Positions 1-5,806 of a DNA stretch of 5,806 bases are shown here, in pieces; positions within the stretch are counted from its first letter, which is position 1, and each line of letters starts with the position of its first letter. The stretch is from positions 1 through 5,806 of the forward strand of contig SSTB01000172.1 in the NCBI GenBank assembly GCA_009469665.1, given 5' to 3'. Origin of the DNA: Azonexaceae bacterium (GTDB taxonomy: Bacteria > Pseudomonadota > Gammaproteobacteria > Burkholderiales > Rhodocyclaceae). The translations under genes and the position numbers were made by a program. The notes beneath the pieces were generated by a model. It saw nothing but the letters and a program-made list of their open reading frames with translations, did not search any database and was not told the origin of the DNA.

Positions 1-58
1 ACCCTCCTGCAATGACCCGTTCCCACTTTCTCTCCCGCCCGCAACTCGGAGCCAAACA

Positions 59-1774
59 ATGATCACCCTTACTCAAAACACCCTCGGCGCCGGCTGGGAA
101 GACTTCGTCGATCACATCGATGCCTTCTCGATCAGCGAATCTACCGCAACGACGGTCACGCTGGCTCTGGTCAGTACCGAGGACGACACGCCCAACCCGA
201 ACGGTGGCCGGCTCGTCCTGCAGGGAACGTTCTCCGGCACCCCGCCGGTTGGCGTGGTCACCGGGCTGGAGGCCTATCTTGCAGGTGCAACGACTCCCAC
301 CTTCACTTTTTCGGGCCTCGATCTGACCTACGCTGCCTTCGCCGGCTTCCTGGGTCTCGGGGATCTCGACGACTACCTGGTCGGCGACGACTTGGGTGAA
401 GACGAAAACGAGCACCCCGGAGGAGACGACCATGGTGCCCACGACGAGTTCGGTGATGATCACCGCGGCGACAACCGTCGGCACGGTAACGGCAACGACG
501 AATTCCACGGTCGTGGCGGCAACGATGACCTGTCCGGTGGCGGCGGCGACGATGATCTTTTCGGTGACGACGGCAACGATCGCCTGCGCGGCGATTCCGG
601 CGAGGACCGCCTGTTCGGCGGACGCGGCCGGGACCGCCTCTCTGGTGGATCAGACGACGATCTGCTCTCCGGCGGCGACGACAGTGACACGCTCTCCGGC
701 GACGACGGCGACGACATTCTTTCCGGCGGTAGCGGCGACGATGGCCTCAAGGGCGGCAAGGGCAACGATCTGCTCAACGCCGGGTCAGGCAAGGACTCCC
801 TTTCCGGCGACGCCGGCAACGACACGCTGGTCGGCGGTGACGGAGACGACGCCTTGAGCGGCGACGACGGGGACGATACGCTGCAGGGCGACAGCGGTCG
901 GGATCGGCTTAACGGCGGCCGGGGTAACGACAGCCTAACCGGGGGCAGCGAAGACGACATTCTGAATGGCGGTGCCGACGACGACATCCTGGATGGCGGC
1001 GACGACGACGACACGCTCCACGGCGACGGCGGCAACGACACGCTGCTGGGTGCTGCAGGCGACGACCGTCTGAAGGGCGACAGCGGCGACGACACTCTTG
1101 ACGGCGGCGATGACGACGACGATCTCTCCGGCGGCGCGGGCAACGACACGCTGCTGGGCGGCGCGGGCAATGATCGTCTCAAGGGCGATGGCGGCAACGA
1201 CAACCTTGACGGCGGAGAGGGCGACGATGAACTCTCCGGCGGCGGGGGCGACGACACCCTGGCAGGCGGTGCCGGCAATGACCATCTGAAGGGCGATGGC
1301 GGCAATGACACCCTGACGGGCGATGCGGGCAACGACACCCTGCGGGGCGGCGGCGGCAATGACAGCCTCAGCGGCGGCGCGGATGACGACACCCTGATCG
1401 GCGAAGGAGGCAATGACCAGCTTGCCGGCGGGGCTGGCAATGACCTTCTCAAGGGCGGGGGCGGGGACGATGTCCTGGTGGGCGGCGCGGGCAATGACCA
1501 GTTGTGGGGTGATGGCGGTAACGACGACTTCATCCTCGACAGCCTGGATGGCGTCGATCAGATCAATCTTTTCGCCACGGGCAAGGACGACCTGATCCTG
1601 GATGCTTCGATTTTCACGGCCGGAGCAGACGCCCTGAGCTACACCCAGGACCTGGTGGGCGGCGTCGGCCATCTCTACTATGACGGCGACGGCGTCGGCG
1701 GCGCCGACGCGGTGGAAATCGCCACCTTAATCGGCGGCCGCTTCTCCCTCGAAAACGACGTTTCCTTCGTTTGA
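59..1774 (+). CDS. RTX-type calcium-binding protein, probable type I secretion substrate
   Basis: Encodes 571 residues, very rich in Gly and Asp. Residues 1-110 form a non-repetitive, beta-rich domain (alternating hydrophobic/Thr stretches near 32-38, 51-59 and 79-90) that I cannot assign. Residues 110-142 are an Asp/Glu/His-rich linker. Residues 143-493 are 39 in-register nonapeptides of the hemolysin-type GGxGxDxUx class, which in this family fold into a calcium-binding beta-roll. Residues 494-571 resemble the C-terminal tail of RTX proteins ([14 protein letters not shown] at 539-552, then a hydrophobic C-terminus, DVSFV), which carries the type I secretion signal. There is no N-terminal signal peptide, as expected for that route. 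The ATG follows GGAG at 48-51 with 7 bases between. No catalytic domain is visible, so a structural, adhesive or surface-layer-like role is possible but unproven. No exporter genes lie in the window. The terminator at 1806-1837 follows. Gene existence is near certain; function is family-level only. Confidence 0.9.
   Translation: MITLTQNTLGAGWEDFVDHIDAFSISESTATTVTLALVSTEDDTPNPNGGRLVLQGTFSGTPPVGVVTGLEAYLAGATTPTFTFSGLDLTYAAFAGFLGLGDLDDYLVGDDLGEDENEHPGGDDHGAHDEFGDDHRGDNRRHGNGNDEFHGRGGNDDLSGGGGDDDLFGDDGNDRLRGDSGEDRLFGGRGRDRLSGGSDDDLLSGGDDSDTLSGDDGDDILSGGSGDDGLKGGKGNDLLNAGSGKDSLSGDAGNDTLVGGDGDDALSGDDGDDTLQGDSGRDRLNGGRGNDSLTGGSEDDILNGGADDDILDGGDDDDTLHGDGGNDTLLGAAGDDRLKGDSGDDTLDGGDDDDDLSGGAGNDTLLGGAGNDRLKGDGGNDNLDGGEGDDELSGGGGDDTLAGGAGNDHLKGDGGNDTLTGDAGNDTLRGGGGNDSLSGGADDDTLIGEGGNDQLAGGAGNDLLKGGGGDDVLVGGAGNDQLWGDGGNDDFILDSLDGVDQINLFATGKDDLILDASIFTAGADALSYTQDLVGGVGHLYYDGDGVGGADAVEIATLIGGRFSLENDVSFV
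485..1537 (+). repeat. 39-unit, 27-bp tandem array encoding RTX nonapeptides
   Basis: Thirty-nine consecutive 27-bp units (1053 bp) encode nonapeptides such as GAGNDTLLG without a single insertion or deletion between them. Units are divergent in DNA and mostly conserved in protein (D at position 5, a hydrophobic residue at 7, G at 9 in the phase used here). Deviants: unit 11 ends in A instead of G. Units 7, 8, 18, 19, 20, 24 and 34 have D or E at position 3, where Gly is usual. The last unit (DGGNDDFIL, residues 485-493) runs into the C-terminal domain. Confidence 0.95.
1052..1375 (+). repeat. Three 108-bp higher-order repeats inside the RTX array
   Basis: Units 22-33 group into three blocks of four nonapeptides (1052-1159, 1160-1267, 1268-1375). 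Each block opens with a unit ending in LKG ([27 protein letters not shown]), followed by a unit starting D-S/G-G ([27 protein letters not shown]). Within the first two blocks the third unit is also alike ([18 protein letters not shown]). The pattern suggests expansion by duplication of 36-residue blocks rather than of single nonapeptides. Confidence 0.7.
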
Positions 1775-1805
1775 CGGCGAACCGGCGCCAGCCGGGCGCA
1801 CCAAT

Positions 1806-1837
1806 AAAAAAGGCCTCGCAAACTGCGAGGCCTTTTT
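1806..1837. terminator. Bidirectional intrinsic terminator
   Basis: The 9-bp GC-rich stem GGCCTCGCA (1812-1820) pairs with TGCGAGGCC (1824-1832) around a 3-base loop AAC. It is flanked by six A (1806-1811) and five T (1833-1837), which extend the pairing to 14 bp. It therefore gives a U-tract after the hairpin on either strand. It lies 31 bases after the RTX stop codon and 16 bases beyond the rplI stop, between convergent genes, and can end both transcripts. Confidence 0.92.
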
Positions 1838-1853
1838 GCTGGAGCGGAGCGCC

Positions 1854-2300
1854 TTATTCGGCAACCACGGCAACCGTGATGCTGGCCAGCACATCGGTAT
1901 GAAGGGCCACATCGACCGGGAACTCGCCGATGGCCTTGAAGGGGCCTTCGGGCAGGCGGATGGCCGCCTTATCCACATCGAAACCGGCGGCCTTCAGGCC
2001 CTCGGCGATATCGATATTGCCGACAGAACCGAACAGACGGCCGTCCATGCCGGCCTTGCGGGCCACGCTGACGGTAACGCCGGCCAGCTTCTCGGCGACG
2101 CCCTGGGCGGCAGCCAGCTTCTCGGCGGCCAGTTTCTCCAACTCGACGCGGCGCGCTTCGAACTCGGCCTTGGCAGCCGGGGTAGCACGCTTGGCCATAC
2201 GGCGGGGAATGAGGAAATTGCGGGCATAGCCGTCCTTGACCTTGACGATGTCGCCCAGGTTGCCCAGGTTGACCACCTTTTCGAGCAGAATGATTTGCAT
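1854..2300 (-). CDS. rplI: 50S ribosomal protein L9
   Basis: Encodes 148 residues, normal for bacterial L9 (E. coli has 149). The N-terminal rRNA-binding domain (about 1-40) opens [17 protein letters not shown] and has the family signature up to FLIPRRMA (29-36). A charged Ala/Glu/Lys-rich connecting helix spans about 41-75. The C-terminal domain (about 76-148) contains [16 protein letters not shown] at 87-102. L9 binds 23S rRNA near the base of the L1 stalk and helps maintain reading-frame fidelity. The ATG is preceded by GGGGAGA with six bases between, and the start is 18 bases after the rpsR stop, so this is the last gene of the rpsF operon. It ends TAA just before the shared terminator. 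Nothing is missing. Confidence 0.98.
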   Translation of the reverse strand: MQIILLEKVVNLGNLGDIVKVKDGYARNFLIPRRMAKRATPAAKAEFEARRVELEKLAAEKLAAAQGVAEKLAGVTVSVARKAGMDGRLFGSVGNIDIAEGLKAAGFDVDKAAIRLPEGPFKAIGEFPVDVALHTDVLASITVAVVAE

Positions 2301-2318
2301 GTTTCGTCTCCCCGGAAA

Positions 2319-2594
2319 TTACAGGTGATTGTCGGTATAAGGCAGCAGAGCCAGGAAGCGGGCGCGCTTGATGGCGGTGCCCAACTGGCGCTGATAGCCG
2401 GCCTTAGTGCCGGTCAAGCGAGCCGGCATGATCTTGGCGTTTTCCTGGATGTATTCCTTCAGCACATCCACATCCTTGTAGTCGATCTCGACCACTTTCT
2501 CCGCCGTGAAGCGGCAGAACTTACGGCGCTTGAAGAGACCTCCGCCGCGCTTCTTTTTCTTGTCGTCATCCTTCTTCTTGAAGAATCGTGCCAT
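2319..2594 (-). CDS. rpsR: 30S ribosomal protein S18
   Basis: Encodes 91 residues. The conserved body runs from about residue 23 ([12 protein letters not shown]) through [13 protein letters not shown] (37-49), MPARLTGT (56-63), [13 protein letters not shown] (67-79) and the terminal LPYTDNHL. It pairs with S6 on the platform of the small subunit. The protein is about 16 residues longer than the 75-residue E. coli S18: after MARFF there is a Lys/Asp-rich insert, [17 protein letters not shown] (6-22). The ATG is preceded by GGAAGGAA at good spacing, and this is the only start that retains the family's MARFF opening. The first 29 bases overlap the end of priB, suggesting translational coupling. 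Confidence 0.98.
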   Translation of the reverse strand: MARFFKKKDDDKKKKRGGGLFKRRKFCRFTAEKVVEIDYKDVDVLKEYIQENAKIMPARLTGTKAGYQRQLGTAIKRARFLALLPYTDNHL

Positions 2595-2895
2595 TTTCGT
2601 TTCCTTCCAAAATTTCGATCGTATTCACATGGAGCACGGGGGTCTTGCCGTTGCGGCTCCGGGCTGCCAGAAATCCGGTCACTCGGACCGTCCCACCGAG
2701 GGGTACCGCCTGAAGCCAGCGGGCGGGTTCGCCCAAGGCCATGACGGCAATTTCACAAGCCACCTGCCGCGGTGCGCCGGCTTCTTCCTGCTGCGAAGCG
2801 TGTTCCAAGACACCTTCGCCAACAGGAACTCCGGCGGGGGTATAACGCAGCGCCTTGCGCTCGCGTAACCGGCCGGAGAGTTCGACGCGGTTCAG
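2566..2895 (-). CDS. priB: Primosomal replication protein N (PriB), probable CTG start
   Basis: Small single-stranded-DNA-binding OB-fold protein that joins PriA and DnaT in restarting stalled replication forks. Read from the CTG at 2893-2895 it is 109 residues and begins [23 protein letters not shown] after the initiator. It continues with an acidic/Glu-rich loop ([21 protein letters not shown], about 35-55), a [11 protein letters not shown] motif (about 74-84) and [11 protein letters not shown] (88-98). These match the betaproteobacterial PriB pattern I know. No ATG, GTG or TTG lies near the conserved N-terminus. The only upstream common start in frame, GTG at 2952, would overlap rpsF by 35 bases and add 19 unconserved residues ([12 protein letters not shown]...). 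GGGAAGG sits 4 bases before the CTG. The gene lies 22 bases after rpsF and overlaps rpsR by 29 bases. Identity is confident; the exact start is an inference. Confidence 0.9.
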   Translation of the reverse strand: MNRVELSGRLRERKALRYTPAGVPVGEGVLEHASQQEEAGAPRQVACEIAVMALGEPARWLQAVPLGGTVRVTGFLAARSRNGKTPVLHVNTIEILEGNENGTILQEEG

Positions 2896-2906
2896 CCTAC
2901 CTTCCC
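2896..2906 (-). promoter_or_regulatory. Ribosome-binding site supporting the CTG start of priB
   Basis: On the minus strand, GGGAAGG (2906-2900) then TAGG (2899-2896) lead directly into CTG at 2895. The purine-rich stretch at this spacing, placed between the rpsF stop and the first conserved PriB residue, supports initiation here rather than at GTG 2952 inside rpsF. Confidence 0.6.
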
Positions 2907-2917
2907 GTGCCTGAACC

Positions 2918-3295
2918 TTAGGCTGCCGCTGCTTCGGCAGGAGCCGCTTCACCGCCGCCCAGCAGGGACTTGGACTTCTCTTCCTTCATCATGGGAGAGG
3001 GAGCAGTCACGGCAGCCTTCATCTTGACGGTAAGATGGCGCAGCACGGCGTCGTTGAACTTGAAAGAGTGCTCCAGTTCTCCCAGGGTCTCGCCGTCGCA
3101 CTCGATGTTCATGAGCACGTAGTGAGCCTTGTGGATTTTCTGGATGGGGTAGGCCAATTGCCGGCGTCCCCAGTCTTCCAGGCGGTGGATCGATCCACCG
3201 CGGGTGGTGACGATGGCGCGGTAGCGCTCGACCATGCCGGGCACCTGCTCGCTTTGGTCCGGATGGACGATAAAGACGATTTCGTAATGGCGCAT
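2918..3295 (-). CDS. rpsF: 30S ribosomal protein S6
   Basis: Encodes 125 residues. It starts [20 protein letters not shown], the standard S6 N-terminus, followed by [18 protein letters not shown] (34-51), [12 protein letters not shown] (55-66), [18 protein letters not shown] (74-91) and an Ala/Glu/Lys-rich tail ending [11 protein letters not shown]6 forms a heterodimer with S18 on the 30S platform. The frame stays open upstream to 3391, but the ATG at 3293-3295 is chosen for three reasons: it matches the family N-terminus, it follows AAGGAG at ideal spacing, and the longer candidate start lies upstream of the expected transcription start. It is the first gene of rpsF-priB-rpsR-rplI. Confidence 0.98.
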   Translation of the reverse strand: MRHYEIVFIVHPDQSEQVPGMVERYRAIVTTRGGSIHRLEDWGRRQLAYPIQKIHKAHYVLMNIECDGETLGELEHSFKFNDAVLRHLTVKMKAAVTAPSPMMKEEKSKSLLGGGEAAPAEAAAA

Positions 3296-3302
3296 GCAAA
3301 CT

Positions 3303-3347
3303 CCTTGTGGCAAAAGCCCCCCGCCATGCGTTTGCGGTGGAGCAAGG
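3303..3347 (-). promoter_or_regulatory. Possible S6:S18 autoregulatory leader of rpsF
   Basis: In the leader, CCTTG (3347-3343) can pair with CAAGG (3307-3303), which is part of the rpsF ribosome-binding site. Inside this, CCGC (3337-3334) can pair with GCGG (3324-3321) around a 9-base loop. A CCG triplet within such a structure is the hallmark of the S6:S18-binding leader described in many bacteria. An alternative pairing, TGGC (3326-3323) with GCCA (3311-3308), is also possible, so the fold is not settled. I found this by eye with no folding calculation. Confidence 0.3.
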
Positions 3348-3361
3348 TTGAAAAGCCGGCG

Positions 3362-3391
3362 ATTATAGCCCGAATTCAAGGCCCTGCTCAA
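3362..3391 (-). promoter_or_regulatory. Sigma-70 promoter of the rpsF operon
   Basis: On the minus strand there is a perfect -10 box TATAAT (3367-3362) and a -35 candidate TTGAGC (3391-3386), with an 18-base spacer. A transcript starting near 3355 would have a leader of about 60 bases before the rpsF ATG. No closer promoter-like sequence is evident in front of the operon. Confidence 0.75.
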
Positions 3392-3454
3392 GGCGCGTAC
3401 CGCTCCGGCTGCAAGGCCGAAAGTTGGCTTCAGGAAAACCAGGAGTCTTTGCGC

Positions 3455-3483
3455 TTGACCCCGCTGCGAGCGGTCCGGACAAT
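3455..3483 (+). promoter_or_regulatory. Candidate promoter of the diguanylate cyclase gene
   Basis: TTGACC (3455-3460, five of six to the -35 consensus) is followed after 17 bases by GACAAT (3478-3483, four of six to the -10 consensus). The 8-base palindrome GTCCGGAC (3473-3480) overlaps the -10 element and could be an operator. Start would be near 3490, giving a leader of roughly 65 bases. The promoter is divergent from the rpsF promoter, with about 64 bp between the two -35 elements. Confidence 0.4.
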
Positions 3484-3507
3484 CCGCGGGCGACTGCGGG
3501 AAAGCAT

Positions 3508-3541
3508 CCCACCACTCCCGGATAGTCTCCCGCCACTCCCG
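3508..3541 (+). repeat. Direct repeat of 13 bases in front of the cyclase gene
   Basis: CCCACCACTCCCG (3508-3520) and CCCGCCACTCCCG (3529-3541) match at 12 of 13 positions and start 21 bp apart, two helical turns. The second copy ends 14 bases before the start codon. They could bind a regulator or simply reflect local C-rich composition. Confidence 0.5.
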
Positions 3542-3555
3542 CCGCCCTGAACCCC

Positions 3556-5034
3556 TTGAGCGCCCTTTTCGGCCCCCTTTCCTTCCGCCCCCGCCTCGTT
3601 CTGGCCTTCACCCTCGCCGCCATGCTGCTCATGGCAGGGGTCGTCGGCTACGAGGCTCACGACCGCCATCAGCGCGCACTGCGCCACGGGGAGGAGCGCG
3701 TACGCCTCAATAACCGGATTTTTGGCGCTTTCATGCAGAGCGCCTTCGACAAGTACTTTCTGGTCGCCCAACACCTGGCCGACGAGCTGCAATCGGGCAA
3801 CCCGGCAGGTGATGCGGAATTGCGCCGCCTGGCCGGTCTGGACTGCGCCATCATGGACATCCTGGTGCTCGACGGCGCCGGGGTGATTCGCCACTGGTCG
3901 GGCCAGGGCAAGGCTCCCTCCGTCATCGATCGCGAGTACTACACGGCGGTGGCGACTCCGGGTTCTCCGGCGCGACATGTCAGCCATCCGGCCAAGTCCC
4001 GCGTCCACGACGGCCGCTGGTTCATCGGCCTCAGCCAGGCGGTGCGGGACGACAGGGGCAAGCTGCAGGGCGTGGCGGTGGTGCTCATCGACCTGGGTGC
4101 CCTGGCCGACGATATCCGAGGCATTCTGCGCAGCGAAACCCAGGCGGCCGCCCTGATCCTTCTGGACGGCACCACCCTGGTCCGCGTACCGGGCGAAGGC
4201 AACTTCGGCGAGATCATCCCCATCATCGCCCAACAAAAGGGCGACATTCCCGTCGAAGCCAGCGCCCGGGCGCCGTCCCCCTTCGACGGCACGCCGCGCT
4301 TCATCCACCTGCGGCGTCTGGAGCGCTATCCGGTCATCGCCTCCTCGTCCATGGCGGAAAGCGAGATTCTTGCCGACTGGAGGGCATCGCTTTTCGGGTC
4401 GCTGGCCATGGGCTTCGTGGGGGCGACCCTCCTGGGCCTGGGGGGGCTGGTCATCTGGCGCCTCGCCTCGGCCAGCCAGAAACAGATGGGTCGCCTGCGG
4501 GAACTGAGCCGGGAATTGCGCACCCTGGCCACCACCGACCCCTTGACCCACATCGCCAACCGCCGCCATTTCGACGAACTGGCCAAGGTGGAAATCGAGC
4601 GCGCCCGGCGCCACGGCGGCGCCCTTTCCTTGGCCGTGATCGACATCGATCACTTCAAGCGCATCAACGACGTCCATGGCCATCCCGTCGGCGACGCCGC
4701 CCTGACCGGCCTGGTGGGCCTGATCGCCGCTTCCCTGCGCGACACCGACCTGCTCGCCCGGCTGGGGGGCGAGGAATTCGCCCTCATCCTGCCGCACACG
4801 GCCCTCGCCGGAGCGGAGGAGTTCTCCGAGCGCATCCGGCATCTGGTGGAAGCCTCCCCCCTCTCTGTGCCCGGGGCCGAAGCGTTGCGCATCACCGTCT
4901 CCATCGGCGTGGCGCAGTGGCACCCGGAAGAAGCGGATTTCGACGCCGTAATGCGCCGCGCCGACCAAGCGCTCTACGAAGCCAAATCCGCCGGCCGCAA
5001 CCGGGTCCAATTCAAAAGCACTGGTCTGGCATAG
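3556..5034 (+). CDS. Membrane-bound diguanylate cyclase with periplasmic Cache-like sensor
   Basis: Encodes 492 residues. A first membrane helix lies at about 14-31. A periplasmic region (about 33-277) looks like a double Cache/PDC sensor: [11 protein letters not shown] at 104-114, then DREYYTAV and [23 protein letters not shown] at 158-180. A second membrane helix is at about 279-302, followed by a short helical linker with no HAMP and a GGDEF domain at about 325-486. The active site is complete: D328, N335, Mg-binding D363 in [15 protein letters not shown] at 404-408, SIGVA at 449-453 and a [15 protein letters not shown] tail. It should condense two GTP to cyclic di-GMP. RxxD (R395, D398) sits nine residues before the GGEEF, the position of the product-inhibition site. 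The TTG start is chosen because a stop at 3523-3525 bars extension and the first ATG (3622) would cut into the first membrane helix; no good Shine-Dalgarno precedes it, so the start is uncertain. The sensed ligand is unknown. Confidence 0.93.
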   Translation: MSALFGPLSFRPRLVLAFTLAAMLLMAGVVGYEAHDRHQRALRHGEERVRLNNRIFGAFMQSAFDKYFLVAQHLADELQSGNPAGDAELRRLAGLDCAIMDILVLDGAGVIRHWSGQGKAPSVIDREYYTAVATPGSPARHVSHPAKSRVHDGRWFIGLSQAVRDDRGKLQGVAVVLIDLGALADDIRGILRSETQAAALILLDGTTLVRVPGEGNFGEIIPIIAQQKGDIPVEASARAPSPFDGTPRFIHLRRLERYPVIASSSMAESEILADWRASLFGSLAMGFVGATLLGLGGLVIWRLASASQKQMGRLRELSRELRTLATTDPLTHIANRRHFDELAKVEIERARRHGGALSLAVIDIDHFKRINDVHGHPVGDAALTGLVGLIAASLRDTDLLARLGGEEFALILPHTALAGAEEFSERIRHLVEASPLSVPGAEALRITVSIGVAQWHPEEADFDAVMRRADQALYEAKSAGRNRVQFKSTGLA

Positions 5035-5806
5035 CCAGGGTAGCAGCCGCCCCCTCGCAGATGGAGGCGGCCATGCCCGGCGCCTGAGTGAGGAAGTGGT
5101 CGGCGTAGAAGCGTGCCGTGGCCAGCTTGGCGCTCCAGAACGGCGCGGTGTCACCCGCCGCCTGCCGCTCCGTGGCGATGGCCGCAGCCCGCGCCATCTG
5201 CCAGCCCCCCGCCGTGGAACCCAGCAACAGCAGGAAAGGGACTGACCCGGCCAGTGCGGCCACCACATTCCGGTTTCCCTCGGCCACAAGCCAGGCACCC
5301 GCCCGTTCCAGCGCATCGATGGCGTCTAGCAGCCGTTGGCCGACGGGATCAGCGCCCGCGGCATGTGCGTCCCGCCGCATGATTGCCACCAGGGCAGCCA
5401 AGGCCGCACCGCCATCGCGCAGCAGCTTGCGCCCGACCAGATCGTTGGCCTGTATCGCCGTGGTCCCCTCGTAAATCGCCGTGATGCGTGCGTCGCGCAG
5501 ATGCTGCGCGGCGCCGGTTTCCTCGATGTAGCCCGCACCGCCATGCACCTGAATTCCCTGGGAGGCAATATCGACAGCGTTCTCGGTACACCAGCCCTTG
5601 ACCACCGGGACCAGGAGTTCGGCAAAGGCGCGGGCCTCTGCGCGGATCGCGCCATCGGGATGGCGGTCGGCCTCATCCAGCGCTGCCGCCACCCCATAGG
5701 CCAGCGCCCGCATGGCCTCGATGCGCGAGCGCATCGCCATGAGCAGGCGGCGTACATCCGGATGGCGCAGGATGGGCACCCGCCCCCCTTGCCGCTGCCC
5801 GGCCTC
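5012..5806 (-). CDS. Acyl-CoA dehydrogenase, long form, C-terminal part (5' end beyond window)
   Basis: The frame is open from the window edge (first visible residues EAGQRQGGRVPILRHPDVRR) to TGA at 5012-5014, giving 264 visible residues of a protein usually near 600. This part holds the C-terminal helical domain: QGIQVHGGAGYIEETGAAQH, then RDARITAIYEGTTAIQANDL. The Glu of YEGT (codon at 5468-5470) aligns with the catalytic base of acyl-CoA dehydrogenases, which removes the alpha proton while FAD takes hydride from the beta carbon. The following region (about 120 residues, ending MPDQCF) is the extra C-terminal domain of the FadE5/DmdC-like long class. Substrate cannot be told: fatty acyl-CoA and methylmercaptopropionyl-CoA enzymes look alike here. 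It converges with the cyclase gene and the two reading frames overlap by 23 bases. Its start, promoter and FAD-binding N-terminal half lie outside. Confidence 0.94.
   Translation of the reverse strand, partial: EAGQRQGGRVPILRHPDVRRLLMAMRSRIEAMRALAYGVAAALDEADRHPDGAIRAEARAFAELLVPVVKGWCTENAVDIASQGIQVHGGAGYIEETGAAQHLRDARITAIYEGTTAIQANDLVGRKLLRDGGAALAALVAIMRRDAHAAGADPVGQRLLDAIDALERAGAWLVAEGNRNVVAALAGSVPFLLLLGSTAGGWQMARAAAIATERQAAGDTAPFWSAKLATARFYADHFLTQAPGMAASICEGAAATLAMPDQCF

Noticed and set aside
460..1533. Long minus-strand open frame (357 codons) opposite the RTX gene
   Set aside because: It is the mirror of the 27-bp repeat array and translates to monotonous Ser/Pro-rich repeats. The plus-strand frame has a start, an RBS and family features.
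485..1537. CRISPR-like array from the regular 27-bp period
   Set aside because: There are no spacers between identical repeats. The period is that of coding RTX nonapeptides in one open frame.
935..1672. Second minus-strand open frame (245 codons) opposite the RTX array
   Set aside because: Ala/Val-rich repetitive translation produced by the same array, with no ribosome-binding site or recognisable domain.
1836..2744. 302-codon plus-strand open frame opposite rplI and rpsR
   Set aside because: Antisense to two ribosomal protein genes of certain identity. No RBS and no coherent domain; its start lies at the terminator.
3296..3391. N-terminal extension of S6 by 32 residues
   Set aside because: The added residues do not match S6, they would be read through the leader and -10 box, and the internal ATG has an excellent ribosome-binding site.
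3035..3550. 171-codon plus-strand open frame across the rpsF antisense and the intergenic region
   Set aside because: It is a shadow of rpsF that then runs through the promoter region. Composition changes abruptly and no motif is seen.
3430..5316. 628-codon minus-strand open frame opposite the cyclase
   Set aside because: High-GC codon bias leaves the antisense frame free of stops. It spans two real genes and an intergenic region, and its translation is Gly/Gln/Arg-rich with no family likeness.

Overview
The window looks like chromosomal DNA of a GC-rich betaproteobacterium. The rpsF-priB-rpsR-rplI gene order and the PriB sequence type fit that class, and the Rhodocyclales/Azospira/Thauera area is my guess from protein style only. 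It holds seven protein genes and no RNA genes, insertion sequences, CRISPR arrays or phage genes that I can see.

Layout. (1) Positions 59-1774, plus strand: a 571-residue secreted RTX-type calcium-binding protein. About 61% of it is one uninterrupted run of 39 nonapeptide repeats, with a small beta-rich N-terminal domain and a C-terminal type I secretion-type tail. (2) Positions 1806-1837: a nearly perfect hairpin flanked by an A-tract and a T-tract, able to terminate transcription from both sides. (3) Positions 1854-3295, minus strand: the ribosomal/primosomal operon rpsF (S6), priB, rpsR (S18), rplI (L9). It has a clear sigma-70 promoter at 3362-3391 and a short leader that may fold over the rpsF ribosome-binding site. 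(4) Positions 3556-5034, plus strand: a membrane-bound diguanylate cyclase with a periplasmic Cache-like sensor region and a complete GGEEF domain including the inhibitory RxxD site. (5) Positions 5012-5806, minus strand: the C-terminal part of a long acyl-CoA dehydrogenase, cut by the window edge and overlapping the end of the cyclase tail-to-tail.

How it works together. The four operon genes are a conserved housekeeping unit (ribosome assembly plus replication restart). The RTX gene, the cyclase and the dehydrogenase appear to be independent neighbours. A c-di-GMP enzyme and a secreted RTX protein can both bear on surface or biofilm behaviour, but nothing here links them in regulation, and no type I exporter genes are present.

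I see no wholly new system. The points most worth checking are the higher-order structure of the RTX array, the probable CTG start of priB, the possible S6:S18 autoregulatory leader, the repeat-bearing leader without a Shine-Dalgarno sequence in front of the cyclase, and the coding overlap between the cyclase and the dehydrogenase.
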